A program made the position numbers and the translations under genes. Under the pieces are notes generated by a model. That model ran no database searches. It had not been told where the DNA came from and was given only the letters and a program-made list of their open reading frames with translations. A stretch of 31,155 nt of DNA. It comes from an uncultured Eubacteriales bacterium. Lineage in GTDB: Bacteria > Bacillota > Clostridia > Peptostreptococcales > Anaerovoracaceae. This document shows, one piece after another, positions 1-8,801 of the stretch (position 1 is its first letter; every line of letters starts with the position of its first letter). The stretch covers positions 1-31,155 of the forward strand of contig UQEW01000017.1 in the NCBI GenBank assembly GCA_900540145.1, read 5' to 3'.

Positions 1-164
1 GCGGTTCCTACGCTTCAAAAATACCATTTTATGTAAATTCGCTGACAAAATTGCTTATTTTTTGTAAATTTGTCAGCATCGGCAATCATCAATGCCTGCC
101 TATTTTCGACCCAGCAACTCTCGACCCGGCAGTCTTATGCGCCTTCCACATAGGCGTATAAAAG
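1..164. other. Intergenic region downstream of purF
   Basis: No credible gene is visible. There is an inverted repeat GCTGACAAA (41-49) / TTTGTCAGC (69-77) with a 19-nt loop and a smaller hairpin GCGCCT/AGGCGT (139-157). Neither is followed by a convincing T tract in the direction of purF transcription. The operon may therefore continue to the left of the window or stop at a weak site. A short direct repeat TCGACCCRGCA occurs at about 106-116 and 120-131. Confidence 0.4.
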
Positions 165-1574
165 CTATTTTTCAGACAGCTTCTGCTCAAACCTGTCTTT
201 CCTGGTATCTACAGGGACTTCAGTAGGATAAGCTCCTGTAAAACAAGCGCTGCATATATCGCTGCTGCCTGTCAGTTCAGCCAAATTTTCTGCCGGCAGA
301 TATCCCAGAGAATCCGCTCCTATCATATCAGATATCTCTTTCACCGAGTGTTTGCACGCTATCAAGTGTTCCTCAGAATCTATATCTGTTCCATAGTAAC
401 ACGGGTGTAAGAAAGGCGGCGCAGAAATACGCATATGTATTTCTCTCGCTCCCGCTTCTCTAAGGAGCTTTACTATCCTGCCGCTGGTAGTTCCGCGAAC
501 GATGGAATCATCGATGAGCACCACTCTTTTCCCTCTGACGGCATCTTCAATTGCAGAAAGTTTTATTTTGACCTTGTCAAGTCTGTCACCTGGCTCTATA
601 AAGGTACGTCCTATGTATTTATTTTTTATCAGTCCTATGCCATAAGGGATTCCTGATCTGCGGCTAAATCCAAGAGCCGCGTCAAGGCCTGAATCGGGCA
701 CTCCTATTACTACATCAGCCTCTGCCGGATGTACACGAGCTAAGATTTCTCCCGCTTTCACCCTGGCTTGGTGAACAGATACTCCGTCTATGGATGAGTC
801 AGGACGGGCGAAATAAATATATTCAAAGATGCAAAGCTTTTTATCTTTCTTATTACAATGCTCTCGCCTTGAAGCCGATCCATTCTTAGTGAATACTATG
901 ATTTCTCCCGGCTCCACATCGCGTATAAATTCAGCCCCTACAGCTTTTACTGCGCAGCTTTCGGAAGCCACTACATAGGTGCCGTCAGGAGTTTTGCCAT
1001 AGCAAAGTGGGCGAAAGCCATAAGGGTCTCTGGCGCATATCAGTTTTTGAGGCGACATGAGGATGAGAGAATAAGCTCCGTCAAGAACGTTCATAGCTCT
1101 GCTCAATGCTTCTTCAATGGAAGGCGCTTTGAGTCGCTCTCTGGTCACTATATATGCGATGGTTTCAGTATCGCTGGTGGTATGAAAAATAGCTCCGGAC
1201 AGCTCCAGCTCATCTCTGAGCTGTGCCGCATTGGACAGATTACCGTTGTGCGCAAGAGCCATCCTTCCTTTCTGATGGTTCACCTCAATAGGCTGACAGT
1301 TGCTGCGATTGGTTCCTCCTGTAGTGCCGTAGCGAGTATGTCCGACTGCCATAGTGCCATAGGGCATTTTTGACAAAAAATCACCTGAGAACACTTCGCT
1401 CACCAAACCTATGTCCTTATGTGAAGCAAATATACCGTCGTCGTTGACTACTATACCGCAGCTTTCCTGGCCTCTATGCTGCAAAGCATACAATCCGTAA
1501 TACGAAATTTCGGCTACGTTGGCTGCTTCCGGCGCTATGACTCCGAACACGCCGCACTCTTCATGGATGCTCAT
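165..1574 (-). CDS. purF: Amidophosphoribosyltransferase (glutamine PRPP amidotransferase)
   Basis: This cytosolic enzyme catalyses the committed step of purine synthesis: PRPP plus glutamine gives 5-phosphoribosylamine. The start MSIHEECGVFGV fits a six-residue propeptide that is removed to expose Cys7 as the N-terminal nucleophile of the glutaminase domain (about 7-235). The C-terminal phosphoribosyltransferase domain shows the PRPP loop VVLIDDSIVRGTTSG at 351-365. Cys248, Cys392, Cys441 and Cys444 fall where the 4Fe-4S ligands of the Bacillus-type enzyme lie, so this is probably the oxygen-sensitive iron-sulfur form. The length of 469 aa is normal. Its start codon overlaps the pyrG stop by 4 bp, so the two are translationally coupled, and it is the last gene of the operon in the window. 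Confidence 0.97.
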   Translation of the reverse strand: MSIHEECGVFGVIAPEAANVAEISYYGLYALQHRGQESCGIVVNDDGIFASHKDIGLVSEVFSGDFLSKMPYGTMAVGHTRYGTTGGTNRSNCQPIEVNHQKGRMALAHNGNLSNAAQLRDELELSGAIFHTTSDTETIAYIVTRERLKAPSIEEALSRAMNVLDGAYSLILMSPQKLICARDPYGFRPLCYGKTPDGTYVVASESCAVKAVGAEFIRDVEPGEIIVFTKNGSASRREHCNKKDKKLCIFEYIYFARPDSSIDGVSVHQARVKAGEILARVHPAEADVVIGVPDSGLDAALGFSRRSGIPYGIGLIKNKYIGRTFIEPGDRLDKVKIKLSAIEDAVRGKRVVLIDDSIVRGTTSGRIVKLLREAGAREIHMRISAPPFLHPCYYGTDIDSEEHLIACKHSVKEISDMIGADSLGYLPAENLAELTGSSDICSACFTGAYPTEVPVDTRKDRFEQKLSEK

Positions 1575-3202
1575 TGCTGCTCTCCTTCCAAAATTTCCTC
1601 ATGGTCTGCCCGAAAGAACGCTGTGCCTATGAAGGCCTTAAACAGCGGATGAGGCTTGTTGGGTCTGCTCTTAAATTCAGGGTGATACTGGACTCCCACA
1701 TAAAAGCTTTTATCTGTCAATTCTATAGTTTCCACAAGTCTGCCGTCAGGAGATGTGCCGCCCAGGGTAAGGCCGCATTCTTGCAGCTGCCGGCGATAAT
1801 CGTTATTAAACTCATAGCGATGCCTATGCCTTTCGCTTATCATATCAGCATCATAACAGCGATGCAGCATGGTTCCCTCCTGCACTCTGCAAGGATAAGC
1901 CCCTAGACGCAAAGTTCCGCCTTTATCGATATCTTGGCTCTGTCCCGGCATAAAATCTATAACTTTGTTTTTGCATTGCTCATCAAACTCTCCGGAATCG
2001 GCATCCTTAATTCCTGCCACATTCCTGGCAAACTCGATAACGGCAACCTGCATTCCAAGGCAGATCCCAAGATAAGGCACATCGTTTTCCCTGGCGTATT
2101 TGGCAGCCAAAATCATTCCCTCTATCCCTCGATTTCCAAATCCTCCAGGAACTATGATACCGTCCAGCCCTGACATGAGGGTATCTACATTTTGCTCTGT
2201 TATCTCTTCGGAATCTATCCAATGTATATTAATATGCGTATTATAATTATATCCCGCATGGCGCATGGCCTCCGCCACCGAAAGGTATGCATCATGAAGT
2301 CCTACATACTTGCCCACAAGGCCTATATTCACCTTATAAGGTCTTGCCTTTATCTTTTTAACCATCTCCGTCCACTCTTCCAAGTCAGGACTTTTGGCGT
2401 CGATCTCAAGCTCTCTGCAAACTACCGAAGAAAAATTAGATTTTTCCAGCATCAGAGGTGCCTCATAAAGGTTAGGTAAAGTGATATTCTCTATTACGCA
2501 ATCCGGTTTTACGTTGCAAAACATAGAAATTTTCTTAAATATGGAATCTTCAAGGGGCTCATCACATCGTAAAACGATTATATCAGGATTTATGCCCATG
2601 CCTTGAAGCTCTTTGACTGAATGTTGAGTTGGCTTAGACTTGTGCTCACCTGAGCCTTTTAAGAAGGGTACCAGCGTTACATGTATGAACAGGCTGTTTT
2701 GGCGCCCCACTTCCAGGGATACCTGGCGAGCTGCTTCAATAAACGGTTGGGATTCGATATCTCCTATGGTACCGCCTATTTCAGTAATTACCACATCTGC
2801 TTTTGTTTGCTTGCCCACCCTGTAGACAAATTCCTTTATCTCGTTGGTTATATGAGGTATAACTTGAACCGTAGAGCCAAGATACTCGCCTCGCCTCTCT
2901 TTGTTTAAGACATTCCAGTATACTTTACCTGTGGTTAAATTTGAATACTTGTTTAGATTCTCATCTATAAACCTTTCGTAGTGCCCGAGGTCCAAGTCTG
3001 TTTCCGCTCCGTCCTCCGTCACAAAAACCTCACCATGCTGATAAGGGCTCATGGTACCCGGGTCTACGTTTATATATGGGTCCAGTTTCTGAGCAGCTAC
3101 TTTTAATCCACGTGCTTTCAAAAGTCTTCCCAGAGAAGCTGCGGTAATGCCTTTCCCAAGGCCTGAAACTACGCCTCCTGTCACAAAAATATATTTAGCC
3201 AT
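1571..3202 (-). CDS. pyrG: CTP synthase (glutamine hydrolysing)
   Basis: The enzyme converts UTP to CTP using ATP and glutamine. The N-terminal synthetase domain begins with the P-loop-like GGVVSGLGKG (9-18) and carries DPYINVDPGTMSP near 41-53. The C-terminal class I glutamine amidotransferase domain has the nucleophile Cys381 in GICLGMQ and the His507/Glu509 pair in YHPEF. The length of 543 aa is typical. A strong AGGAGG-type site precedes the ATG. It lies 57 bp after guaA and overlaps purF by 4 bp. A pyrimidine gene inside an otherwise purine operon suggests balanced supply of GTP, ATP and CTP. GTP activates CTP synthase in characterised homologues. Confidence 0.97.
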   Translation of the reverse strand: MAKYIFVTGGVVSGLGKGITAASLGRLLKARGLKVAAQKLDPYINVDPGTMSPYQHGEVFVTEDGAETDLDLGHYERFIDENLNKYSNLTTGKVYWNVLNKERRGEYLGSTVQVIPHITNEIKEFVYRVGKQTKADVVITEIGGTIGDIESQPFIEAARQVSLEVGRQNSLFIHVTLVPFLKGSGEHKSKPTQHSVKELQGMGINPDIIVLRCDEPLEDSIFKKISMFCNVKPDCVIENITLPNLYEAPLMLEKSNFSSVVCRELEIDAKSPDLEEWTEMVKKIKARPYKVNIGLVGKYVGLHDAYLSVAEAMRHAGYNYNTHINIHWIDSEEITEQNVDTLMSGLDGIIVPGGFGNRGIEGMILAAKYARENDVPYLGICLGMQVAVIEFARNVAGIKDADSGEFDEQCKNKVIDFMPGQSQDIDKGGTLRLGAYPCRVQEGTMLHRCYDADMISERHRHRYEFNNDYRRQLQECGLTLGGTSPDGRLVETIELTDKSFYVGVQYHPEFKSRPNKPHPLFKAFIGTAFFRADHEEILEGEQQ

Positions 3203-3259
3203 TCAAGCCCTCCTCTTTATCAAATATCCTCTTCAAGCAAAACTCTTTTGAAATTTTCT

Positions 3260-4804
3260 CTACTCCCACTCCACTGTGCTAGGTGGTTTGGCAGTAATAT
3301 CAAAAACAATTCTGGATATTCCCGCTACTTCATTGGTTATACGGCTGCTGGCCCTCTCTAAAAGTTCATATGGAAGTTTTGTCCATTCTGCTGTCATAAA
3401 GTCATCTGTAGTTACTGCTCTAAGGGCCATTATATAACCATACGTTCTGGCATCGCCCATAACGCCTACGCTGCGCATATCTGTCAGCACGGCAAAATAT
3501 TGGTCAGGCTTGATTATACCTTCTGCTTTATCTATTTCCTCTCTGAAAATAGCATCGGCTTCACGGAGAAGTGCAAGCTTATCCTCAGTGATTTCTCCTA
3601 TGACGCGAACTGCAAGTCCCGGTCCCGGGAAAGGCTGTCTGAAGACCAGTTCTTTTGGTAATCCCAATTCCAAACCTGCTTTTCTAACCTCATCTTTAAA
3701 AAGATCCCTTAGCGGCTCTACAATTTCTTCAAAAGAAATTATATCAGGCAAGCCTCCAACATTGTGATGGCTCTTTATAACTGCTGAGTCTCCACTGCCG
3801 CTTTCTATTACGTCGGGATAAATGGTCCCTTGAACCAGAACATTGACTTTGCCTATTTTTTCAGCTTCTTCCTCAAATACGCGAATAAATTCTTCTCCTA
3901 TAATCTTGCGCTTTTTTTCCGGTTCAGTCACCCCTTTGAGTTTTTCCAAAAACCGCTCCTGGGCATCGACTCTTATGAGATTCATTCCAAACTGTCTGCG
4001 AAAAGTCTGTTCCACCATGTCGCCTTCTCCTTTTCTGAGAAGTCCATGATCCACAAATACGCAAGTTAAGTTCTGTCCTATAGCCTTATGAAGCAGCAGC
4101 GCTGCCACTGAAGAATCTACGCCGCCTGAGAGGGCCATCAAAGCCTTTTTTCCTGCCAACTCTCTGCTGTATTTTTCTATGGAGCTTGCTACAAAGCTGT
4201 CCATCTTCCAATCGGGCTCAGCTTTGCATATATCAAACAAGAAATTGCGGAATATCTCTGTGCCATACTCTGTATGGGTCACCTCAGGGTGAAATTGAAC
4301 TGCATATACTTTTTTCTCTTCATTGCTCATTGCCGCGCATGGGCATTTGTCCGTTTGAGCTAGGATTTCAAAACCTAAAGGCGCTTTGCTGATGTAGTCA
4401 GTATGACTCATCCAACATACGCTTTCTTCCGGTACATTTCTAAAAAGCAAATCATTGCAGCTTTCTTTAACAGACACTGTAGTCTTACCGTATTCGCTGG
4501 AATTCTCAGCGCTGTCTACCCTTCCTCCGGCCATATAGGCAATCAGCTGGGCTCCATAACAAATGCCCAAAACCGGTATGCCTGTTTCCAGCACAGCAGG
4601 ATCGTAATGAGGCGAGCTTTCATCATAAACGCTGTTAGGGCCGCCTGTAAAAATTATTCCTTTATATCCAGCAGCTTTGATTTCTTCTACAGTTATTTTA
4701 TTGTATGGTTTAATTTCAGCATAAACATTCTGTTCCCTGACCCTACGGGCTATAAGCTGATTATATTGACCGCCGAAATCTAAAACGAGAATTTTATCTT
4801 CCAC
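3260..4804 (-). CDS. guaA: GMP synthase (glutamine hydrolysing)
   Basis: The enzyme makes GMP from XMP, ATP and glutamine. I place the start at a GTG codon (4802-4804), because AGGAGG lies 6 nt upstream and the protein then begins MEDKILVLDFGGQYNQ, as in homologues. The longer reading from 4849 would add 15 basic residues and lacks this spacing. With the GTG start it is 514 aa, the usual size. The amidotransferase domain has Cys82 (GICYGAQ) with His172/Glu174 (FHPEV). The ATP-pyrophosphatase P-loop SGGVDSS is at 226-232, and the C-terminal dimerisation domain ends in the expected TVEWE. It follows purB in the same operon. No guaB is visible here. Confidence 0.96.
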   Translation of the reverse strand: MEDKILVLDFGGQYNQLIARRVREQNVYAEIKPYNKITVEEIKAAGYKGIIFTGGPNSVYDESSPHYDPAVLETGIPVLGICYGAQLIAYMAGGRVDSAENSSEYGKTTVSVKESCNDLLFRNVPEESVCWMSHTDYISKAPLGFEILAQTDKCPCAAMSNEEKKVYAVQFHPEVTHTEYGTEIFRNFLFDICKAEPDWKMDSFVASSIEKYSRELAGKKALMALSGGVDSSVAALLLHKAIGQNLTCVFVDHGLLRKGEGDMVEQTFRRQFGMNLIRVDAQERFLEKLKGVTEPEKKRKIIGEEFIRVFEEEAEKIGKVNVLVQGTIYPDVIESGSGDSAVIKSHHNVGGLPDIISFEEIVEPLRDLFKDEVRKAGLELGLPKELVFRQPFPGPGLAVRVIGEITEDKLALLREADAIFREEIDKAEGIIKPDQYFAVLTDMRSVGVMGDARTYGYIMALRAVTTDDFMTAEWTKLPYELLERASSRITNEVAGISRIVFDITAKPPSTVEWE

Positions 4805-4854
4805 TTCTGTCCTCCTCTTCTTAATCCTGACACAATGTTTATTATTCATCCGTC

Positions 4855-6270
4855 TTATATTTTTATTTCAGCGGATTGTATTGAAATATCTTTAATCAAA
4901 GGTCTAACCTTCTCCAAAAAAGCCTCCACTTGCTCTGAACATCTTCCTATATATAAAGAAGGTGACAGGAGTTCTTTCATTTCCTCTTCTGTTAAACCAA
5001 ATTCTTTTTCCTTTGCAAGGCGTAAAAGCAAATCACATTCATAGCCTTCTTTCATCCTTGCTGTAGCCTCCATGGAACATTTTCTGATAATTTCGTGGAG
5101 CTGCTGGCGGTCTCCGCCTCGTTTAACGGCTTCCATCATCAAATTCTCTGTAGCTATAAACGGCAGATACTCCATTACCGTCTTTTCTATGACTTTTTCA
5201 TTGACATGCAGTCCGTCAGTAACGTTTTGGGCTAACCTGAGCACAGCGTCGGCGCACAGGAACCCCTCAGGCATGGAAATACGCCGGTTTGCCGAATCGT
5301 CTAACGTCCTTTCCATCCACTGGGAAGAAGCTGTCATCGGGGCATTGGCTGCGTCGGCCATCAGGTAGCGAGACAGTGAGCATATTCTCTCGCTTCTCAT
5401 AGGATTCCTTTTATAAGCCATGGCTGATGAACCTATCTGGTTCTTTTCAAAAGGCTCTTCTATCTGTCTGTCATGCTGCAAAAGACGTATATCTGTCGCC
5501 ATTCTATAGCAGCTTTGGGCTATGGATGAAAGGCAGTTCAATATCCTGCTGTCCACCTTTCTCGGGTAAGTCTGGCCGCAAACATCAAAGCATTTATCAA
5601 AGTCAAACTCCGACGCTATCATCTGGTTCATCCTGTCTATCTTGTCGCTGTCGCCTTCAAACAAATCCATAAAGCTGGCTTCAGTACCGGTAGTACCTCT
5701 ACACCCTAGGAATTTGATGTTTTCTATGGCAAAGTCGATTTCATGCAGATCTGAAAGGAAGTCCTGCATCCAAAGAGTCGCCCGTTTCCCCACAGTAACC
5801 AGCTGAGCCGGTTGATAATGGGTATATCCCAAGGTAGGCAAACCTTTGTACTTATCGGCAAAATTGGCCAGATTGGAAATCACGCCCAAAAGTTGACCGC
5901 GAAGATATACGAGGGCTTTTCTGTAAATTATCAAATCAGCGTTATCCGTCACGTAACAACTTGTCGCTCCAAGGTGAATTATACCTGCTGCCTCAGGCGC
6001 CACCTTACCGTAGGCATAGACGTGAGCCATAACATCGTGACGCACCTCTTTTTCCCTCTGGCTTACGCACTGATAGTCTATATCCGTTATGTGTTCCTCA
6101 AGAGCTTTTACCTGTTCTTTAGATACAGGCAAGCCTAAATTCATCTCAGCCCTCGCCAGAGCTACCCAAAGCTTACGCCAAGTCTGGTAACGGGTGTCCG
6201 ATGAAAAAAGTTCAAGCATGTATTCAGACGCATATCTTGATGATAGCGGCGATTCATATCTGTTAGTCAT
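4855..6270 (-). CDS. purB: Adenylosuccinate lyase, long form
   Basis: This fumarase/aspartase-superfamily lyase acts twice in purine synthesis. It releases fumarate from SAICAR (giving AICAR) and from adenylosuccinate (giving AMP). The superfamily signature GSSAMAYKRNP lies at about 280-290 and carries the flexible catalytic-loop serines. The conserved TH pair is at 150-151 and the HLGATSCYVTDN segment at 99-110. At 471 aa it belongs to the longer form with eukaryote-like features rather than the roughly 430-aa Bacillus form. It sits between purA (45 bp upstream) and guaA, next to the gene for the enzyme that makes its adenylosuccinate substrate. Confidence 0.95.
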   Translation of the reverse strand: MTNRYESPLSSRYASEYMLELFSSDTRYQTWRKLWVALARAEMNLGLPVSKEQVKALEEHITDIDYQCVSQREKEVRHDVMAHVYAYGKVAPEAAGIIHLGATSCYVTDNADLIIYRKALVYLRGQLLGVISNLANFADKYKGLPTLGYTHYQPAQLVTVGKRATLWMQDFLSDLHEIDFAIENIKFLGCRGTTGTEASFMDLFEGDSDKIDRMNQMIASEFDFDKCFDVCGQTYPRKVDSRILNCLSSIAQSCYRMATDIRLLQHDRQIEEPFEKNQIGSSAMAYKRNPMRSERICSLSRYLMADAANAPMTASSQWMERTLDDSANRRISMPEGFLCADAVLRLAQNVTDGLHVNEKVIEKTVMEYLPFIATENLMMEAVKRGGDRQQLHEIIRKCSMEATARMKEGYECDLLLRLAKEKEFGLTEEEMKELLSPSLYIGRCSEQVEAFLEKVRPLIKDISIQSAEIKI

Positions 6271-6315
6271 GTTCGCGCTCCTTGTTTTTTTATTCCTTTT
6301 ACTTTATTACTGTCA

Positions 6316-7593
6316 TTATTTTCTTATGATTATGCTGTCTCTCTCTGGTCCTACAGAAACATAGGTTATCCGGCATCCTATAGCTTTTTCTATAAACAGC
6401 ACATAATCCTGTGCTTCCTTAGGGAGTTGGTTCCAGCTGCGAGCTTTAGAAATATCCTGTTTCCAACCTTTCATGTACTTGATTACAGGTTTAGCCGCTG
6501 CCAAGGCGGTAGGGAACGGGAAGCTGTCCGTCTTTTCTCCGTCAACCATGTATGCGGTACATACAGGTATCTCATCCAAATAGCTGAGGACATCCAGCTT
6601 GGTAAGAGCTATCTCCGTAGCGCCCTGCACTTCCGTTCCGTAACGGGTAGCAACTATATCGATAGGTCCAACTCTTCTAGGTCTGCCTGTTTTAGCTCCA
6701 TATTCCTGACCTTCTTTCCTCAGGGCTTCGGCTTCGCCGCCAAACATTTCGCACACAAAAGGTCCTTCCCCTACGCAGGTGGAATATGCTTTAACTACGC
6801 CTACAACATCAGTTATCTTTGCTGAAGGCAATCCCGAGCCTACAGGGGCGTATGAAGCCAAAGTATTGGAAGAAGTGGTGTATGGATGAATGCCGTAATC
6901 CAAGTCTCTCAAAGCTCCCAACTGTGCTTCGAAGAGAATATTCTTACCGTTTTTTTGAGCTTCTCTTAAAAACTCTCCGGTATTGCATACATAAGGCTTG
7001 ATTTTTTCACAATATTCATCAATCCAATCCTCCAGCATTTCTGCTGTGTAGGGTTCAGCTCCGTATACTTTGGTTAAAGTAAGGTTCTTCCATTCCATTA
7101 TGTCTGCAAGATGCGCTTTTAATTCTTCGGGATGAAAAAGTTCTCCCGCCAGAACGGTTTTTTTCTGATATTTGTCTGAATAAAACGGAGCGATTCCTTG
7201 CTTTGTAGAACCGTATTTTTTGTCTGCAAGACGCGCTTCTTCCAATTCGTCCAAGTCACGATGCCATGGCAGCAGAAGAGACGCTCTGTCGCTTATTTTA
7301 AGATTTTCCGGAGTCAAAGCAACTCCCTTTGACATAACTTCCTGCATTTCTTCCCACAAGTTTTGCGGGTCCAAAGCCACACCGTTGCCTAGAATGTTTA
7401 CAACTCCTTCTCTGAATATTCCGGAAGGCAACAAGTGGAGCGCATGTTTGCCATACTGATTGATTACCGTATGTCCGGCATTGCCGCCGCCTTGGAAGCG
7501 TACCACCACATCATAGTCCTCTGTCAGAAGGTCTACCATTCTGCCCTTACCTTCATCTCCCCAGTTGATACCTACGATTGCACAATTTGCCAT
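6316..7593 (-). CDS. purA: Adenylosuccinate synthetase
   Basis: The enzyme uses GTP to couple IMP and aspartate into adenylosuccinate, the first step of the AMP branch. The N-terminal P-loop variant GDEGKGR (12-18) contains the catalytic Asp13, and GNAGHT contains the catalytic His41. The IMP-binding STKQG and TSSN-type motifs and a C-terminal guanine-binding region (SVGPERD) are also visible. The length of 425 aa is normal. It starts 14 bp after purC and is followed by purB. The arginine after GKG, where many homologues have lysine, is a mild variation only. Confidence 0.96.
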   Translation of the reverse strand: MANCAIVGINWGDEGKGRMVDLLTEDYDVVVRFQGGGNAGHTVINQYGKHALHLLPSGIFREGVVNILGNGVALDPQNLWEEMQEVMSKGVALTPENLKISDRASLLLPWHRDLDELEEARLADKKYGSTKQGIAPFYSDKYQKKTVLAGELFHPEELKAHLADIMEWKNLTLTKVYGAEPYTAEMLEDWIDEYCEKIKPYVCNTGEFLREAQKNGKNILFEAQLGALRDLDYGIHPYTTSSNTLASYAPVGSGLPSAKITDVVGVVKAYSTCVGEGPFVCEMFGGEAEALRKEGQEYGAKTGRPRRVGPIDIVATRYGTEVQGATEIALTKLDVLSYLDEIPVCTAYMVDGEKTDSFPFPTALAAAKPVIKYMKGWKQDISKARSWNQLPKEAQDYVLFIEKAIGCRITYVSVGPERDSIIIRK

Positions 7594-7607
7594 TTTATTG
7601 TCCTCCG

Positions 7608-8321
7608 TTATATATGTTTCACAAGCCTATCCATAACTTCTTTGTATGCGTCTTCTACTCCGCCCAGGTCGCGGCGGAATCTGTCCTTATCCAGCTTTTC
7701 TCCCGTATTGCTGTCCCACAAGCGGCAGGTATCGGGGCTGATTTCATCAGCCAGCACGATGGTGCCGTCGCCGGTTTTGCCGAATTCCAGCTTAAAATCT
7801 ATCAAATTAATGCCGCATTCTGCCCAAAACTCCTTTAACTTTTCATTGACAGCGAAAGCGTACTTCTTGATGGTCTCTATTTCTTCTTTTGTAGCCAGCC
7901 TGAGCGCTGTAGCATGATATTCATTTATCAGCGGGTCCCCAAGTTCATCGTTCTTATATGAAAATTCTATGGTAGGGCTGTCGAATTTGAGACCTTCTTT
8001 GACACCGTATCTTTTAGAAAAGGAGCCAGCTGCTACGTTTCTTATAATCACTTCAAGAGGTATGATGGAAACCTTTTTCACCAAAGTCTGTCTGTCTGAA
8101 AGTTCTTTTACAAAGTGAGTAGGTATGCCTGATTTTTCGAGCATCTGCATCAGCATATTGCTCATCTTATTGTTGATAACGCCTTTTCCTGCAATCGTTC
8201 CTTTTTTCTGTCCATTGAAGGCTGTCGCGTCATCTTTATATTCGACAATCAATAGATTGCTGTCGTCTGTCTTATAAACCTTTTTAGCTTTTCCTTCATA
8301 AAGCTGTTCCAGTTTGGTCAT
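7608..8321 (-). CDS. purC: Phosphoribosylaminoimidazole-succinocarboxamide (SAICAR) synthase
   Basis: The enzyme joins CAIR and aspartate using ATP to give SAICAR, the substrate that PurB then cleaves. The 237-aa length is standard for the single-domain bacterial enzyme. Recognisable segments are LYEGKAKKVY at the N-terminus, the central VPLEVIIRN-like SIIPLEVIIRNVAAGS, and the LVLADEISPDTCRLWD-type motif. The ribosome site GGAGGTG is well placed before the ATG. It is the first gene of the nucleotide operon and lies directly behind the promoter and putative attenuator at 8322-8440. Confidence 0.97.
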   Translation of the reverse strand: MTKLEQLYEGKAKKVYKTDDSNLLIVEYKDDATAFNGQKKGTIAGKGVINNKMSNMLMQMLEKSGIPTHFVKELSDRQTLVKKVSIIPLEVIIRNVAAGSFSKRYGVKEGLKFDSPTIEFSYKNDELGDPLINEYHATALRLATKEEIETIKKYAFAVNEKLKEFWAECGINLIDFKLEFGKTGDGTIVLADEISPDTCRLWDSNTGEKLDKDRFRRDLGGVEDAYKEVMDRLVKHI

Positions 8322-8350
8322 GTCCCTGCACCTCCGTCATTTTTAAAATT

Positions 8351-8403
8351 GAAAAAAGGCAACGATGCCTTAATCAATGCATTTAAGACTTCTTTGCCTT
8401 TTT
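8351..8403 (-). terminator. Putative transcription attenuator in the purC leader
   Basis: On the minus strand, between the promoter and purC, lies a hairpin AAGGCA-TCGT-TGCCTT followed by a T run (8352-8371), the form of an intrinsic terminator. The 3' arm can instead pair with an upstream segment: AAAAAGGCAA (8394-8403, at the very 5' end of the transcript) is a perfect complement of TTGCCTTTTT (8353-8362). The two structures exclude each other. A third possible pairing, ATGC with GCAT around 8366-8382, would also disturb the terminator. The stem is short, so this is a hypothesis from base pairing alone. Confidence 0.5.
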
Positions 8404-8411
8404 ACTCGCTT

Positions 8412-8440
8412 ATTTTACTCTTTTCTTTGTTGCTTGTCAA
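8412..8440 (-). promoter_or_regulatory. Housekeeping (sigma-A) promoter of the purine operon
   Basis: On the minus strand there is a perfect -35 TTGACA (8435-8440), a 17-bp spacer and a -10 TAAAAT (8412-8417). Initiation would be near 8405, giving a leader of about 85 nt before purC. No other promoter of this quality lies nearby, and the following genes are closely spaced, so it probably serves the whole operon. Confidence 0.75.
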
Positions 8441-8469
8441 CTAGAAATCGTTGTGGTTTTTATGTTTTT

Positions 8470-8604
8470 TTACAGTTGATTTTGCAATGCTCGTATCTGC
8501 TGAGAAACTGCCGACTGGGATATATAGCACTGTTCCGCCGCTTCGGTAAAGCTGCCGGCGTCAACGACAGCTACGAAATATCTCATCTGTCTAAGGAGCA
8601 TCAT
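8470..8604 (-). pseudogene. LysR-type regulator remnant (N-terminal HTH only)
   Basis: Reading the minus strand from ATG at 8604 gives 44 residues ending in a stop at 8470-8472. They match the start of LysR-family regulators: RQMRYFVAVVDAGSFTEAA, then CYISQSAVSQQIRALQ. This is the complete winged helix-turn-helix core of a family that is normally about 300 aa. No continuation of the linker helix or effector-binding domain is visible in any frame downstream. An AGAGGG sequence precedes the ATG pair (8604/8601), so a short protein could still be made. The most likely reading is a degraded gene in the spacer between two operons. Its -35-proximal side runs straight into the purine promoter. Confidence 0.8.
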
Positions 8605-8714
8605 CGTCCCTCTCTTCATCCATTCCATCTGTGTTATCAATTATTGCTGCCTTTATTTTACCAAGTTATGCAGAATACTTCTATATAAAATATAGATCGG
8701 GCAGTTGTGTCCTT

Positions 8715-8801
8715 GCACCCCCCACGATTTGGACAAAAAAGTTAAAAAAGTGGGTCAAAAACCCACGATTTACAATTAAAAAGCACAAATCGTGGGGGTG
8801 C
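8715..8801. repeat. Structured repeat module 1 (CCCACGATTT family)
   Basis: The outer arms 8715-8731 and 8786-8801 form a 16-bp stem (GCACC...GATTTG against CAAATC...GGTGC) with one bulged base. Inside lies GTGGGT-CAAAA-ACCCAC (8751-8766), and a second CCCACGATTT (8762-8771) competes with the outer left arm for the same AAATCGTGGG partner (8788-8797). Alternative folds are therefore built in. Confidence 0.7.

Noticed and set aside
1..164. Terminator after purF
   Set aside because: Both hairpins there lack a T tract on the minus strand, so the end of the operon cannot be placed.
3260..4849. Longer GuaA starting at 4849
   Set aside because: The first 15 residues are not family-like, while the GTG at 4804 has AGGAGG 6 nt upstream and gives the normal N-terminus.
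8322..8470. Purine riboswitch upstream of purC
   Set aside because: The leader from the predicted start is only about 85 nt and lacks the conserved TATGG, TTTCTACC-like and GACTA-like elements; only the terminator and a competing pairing are visible.
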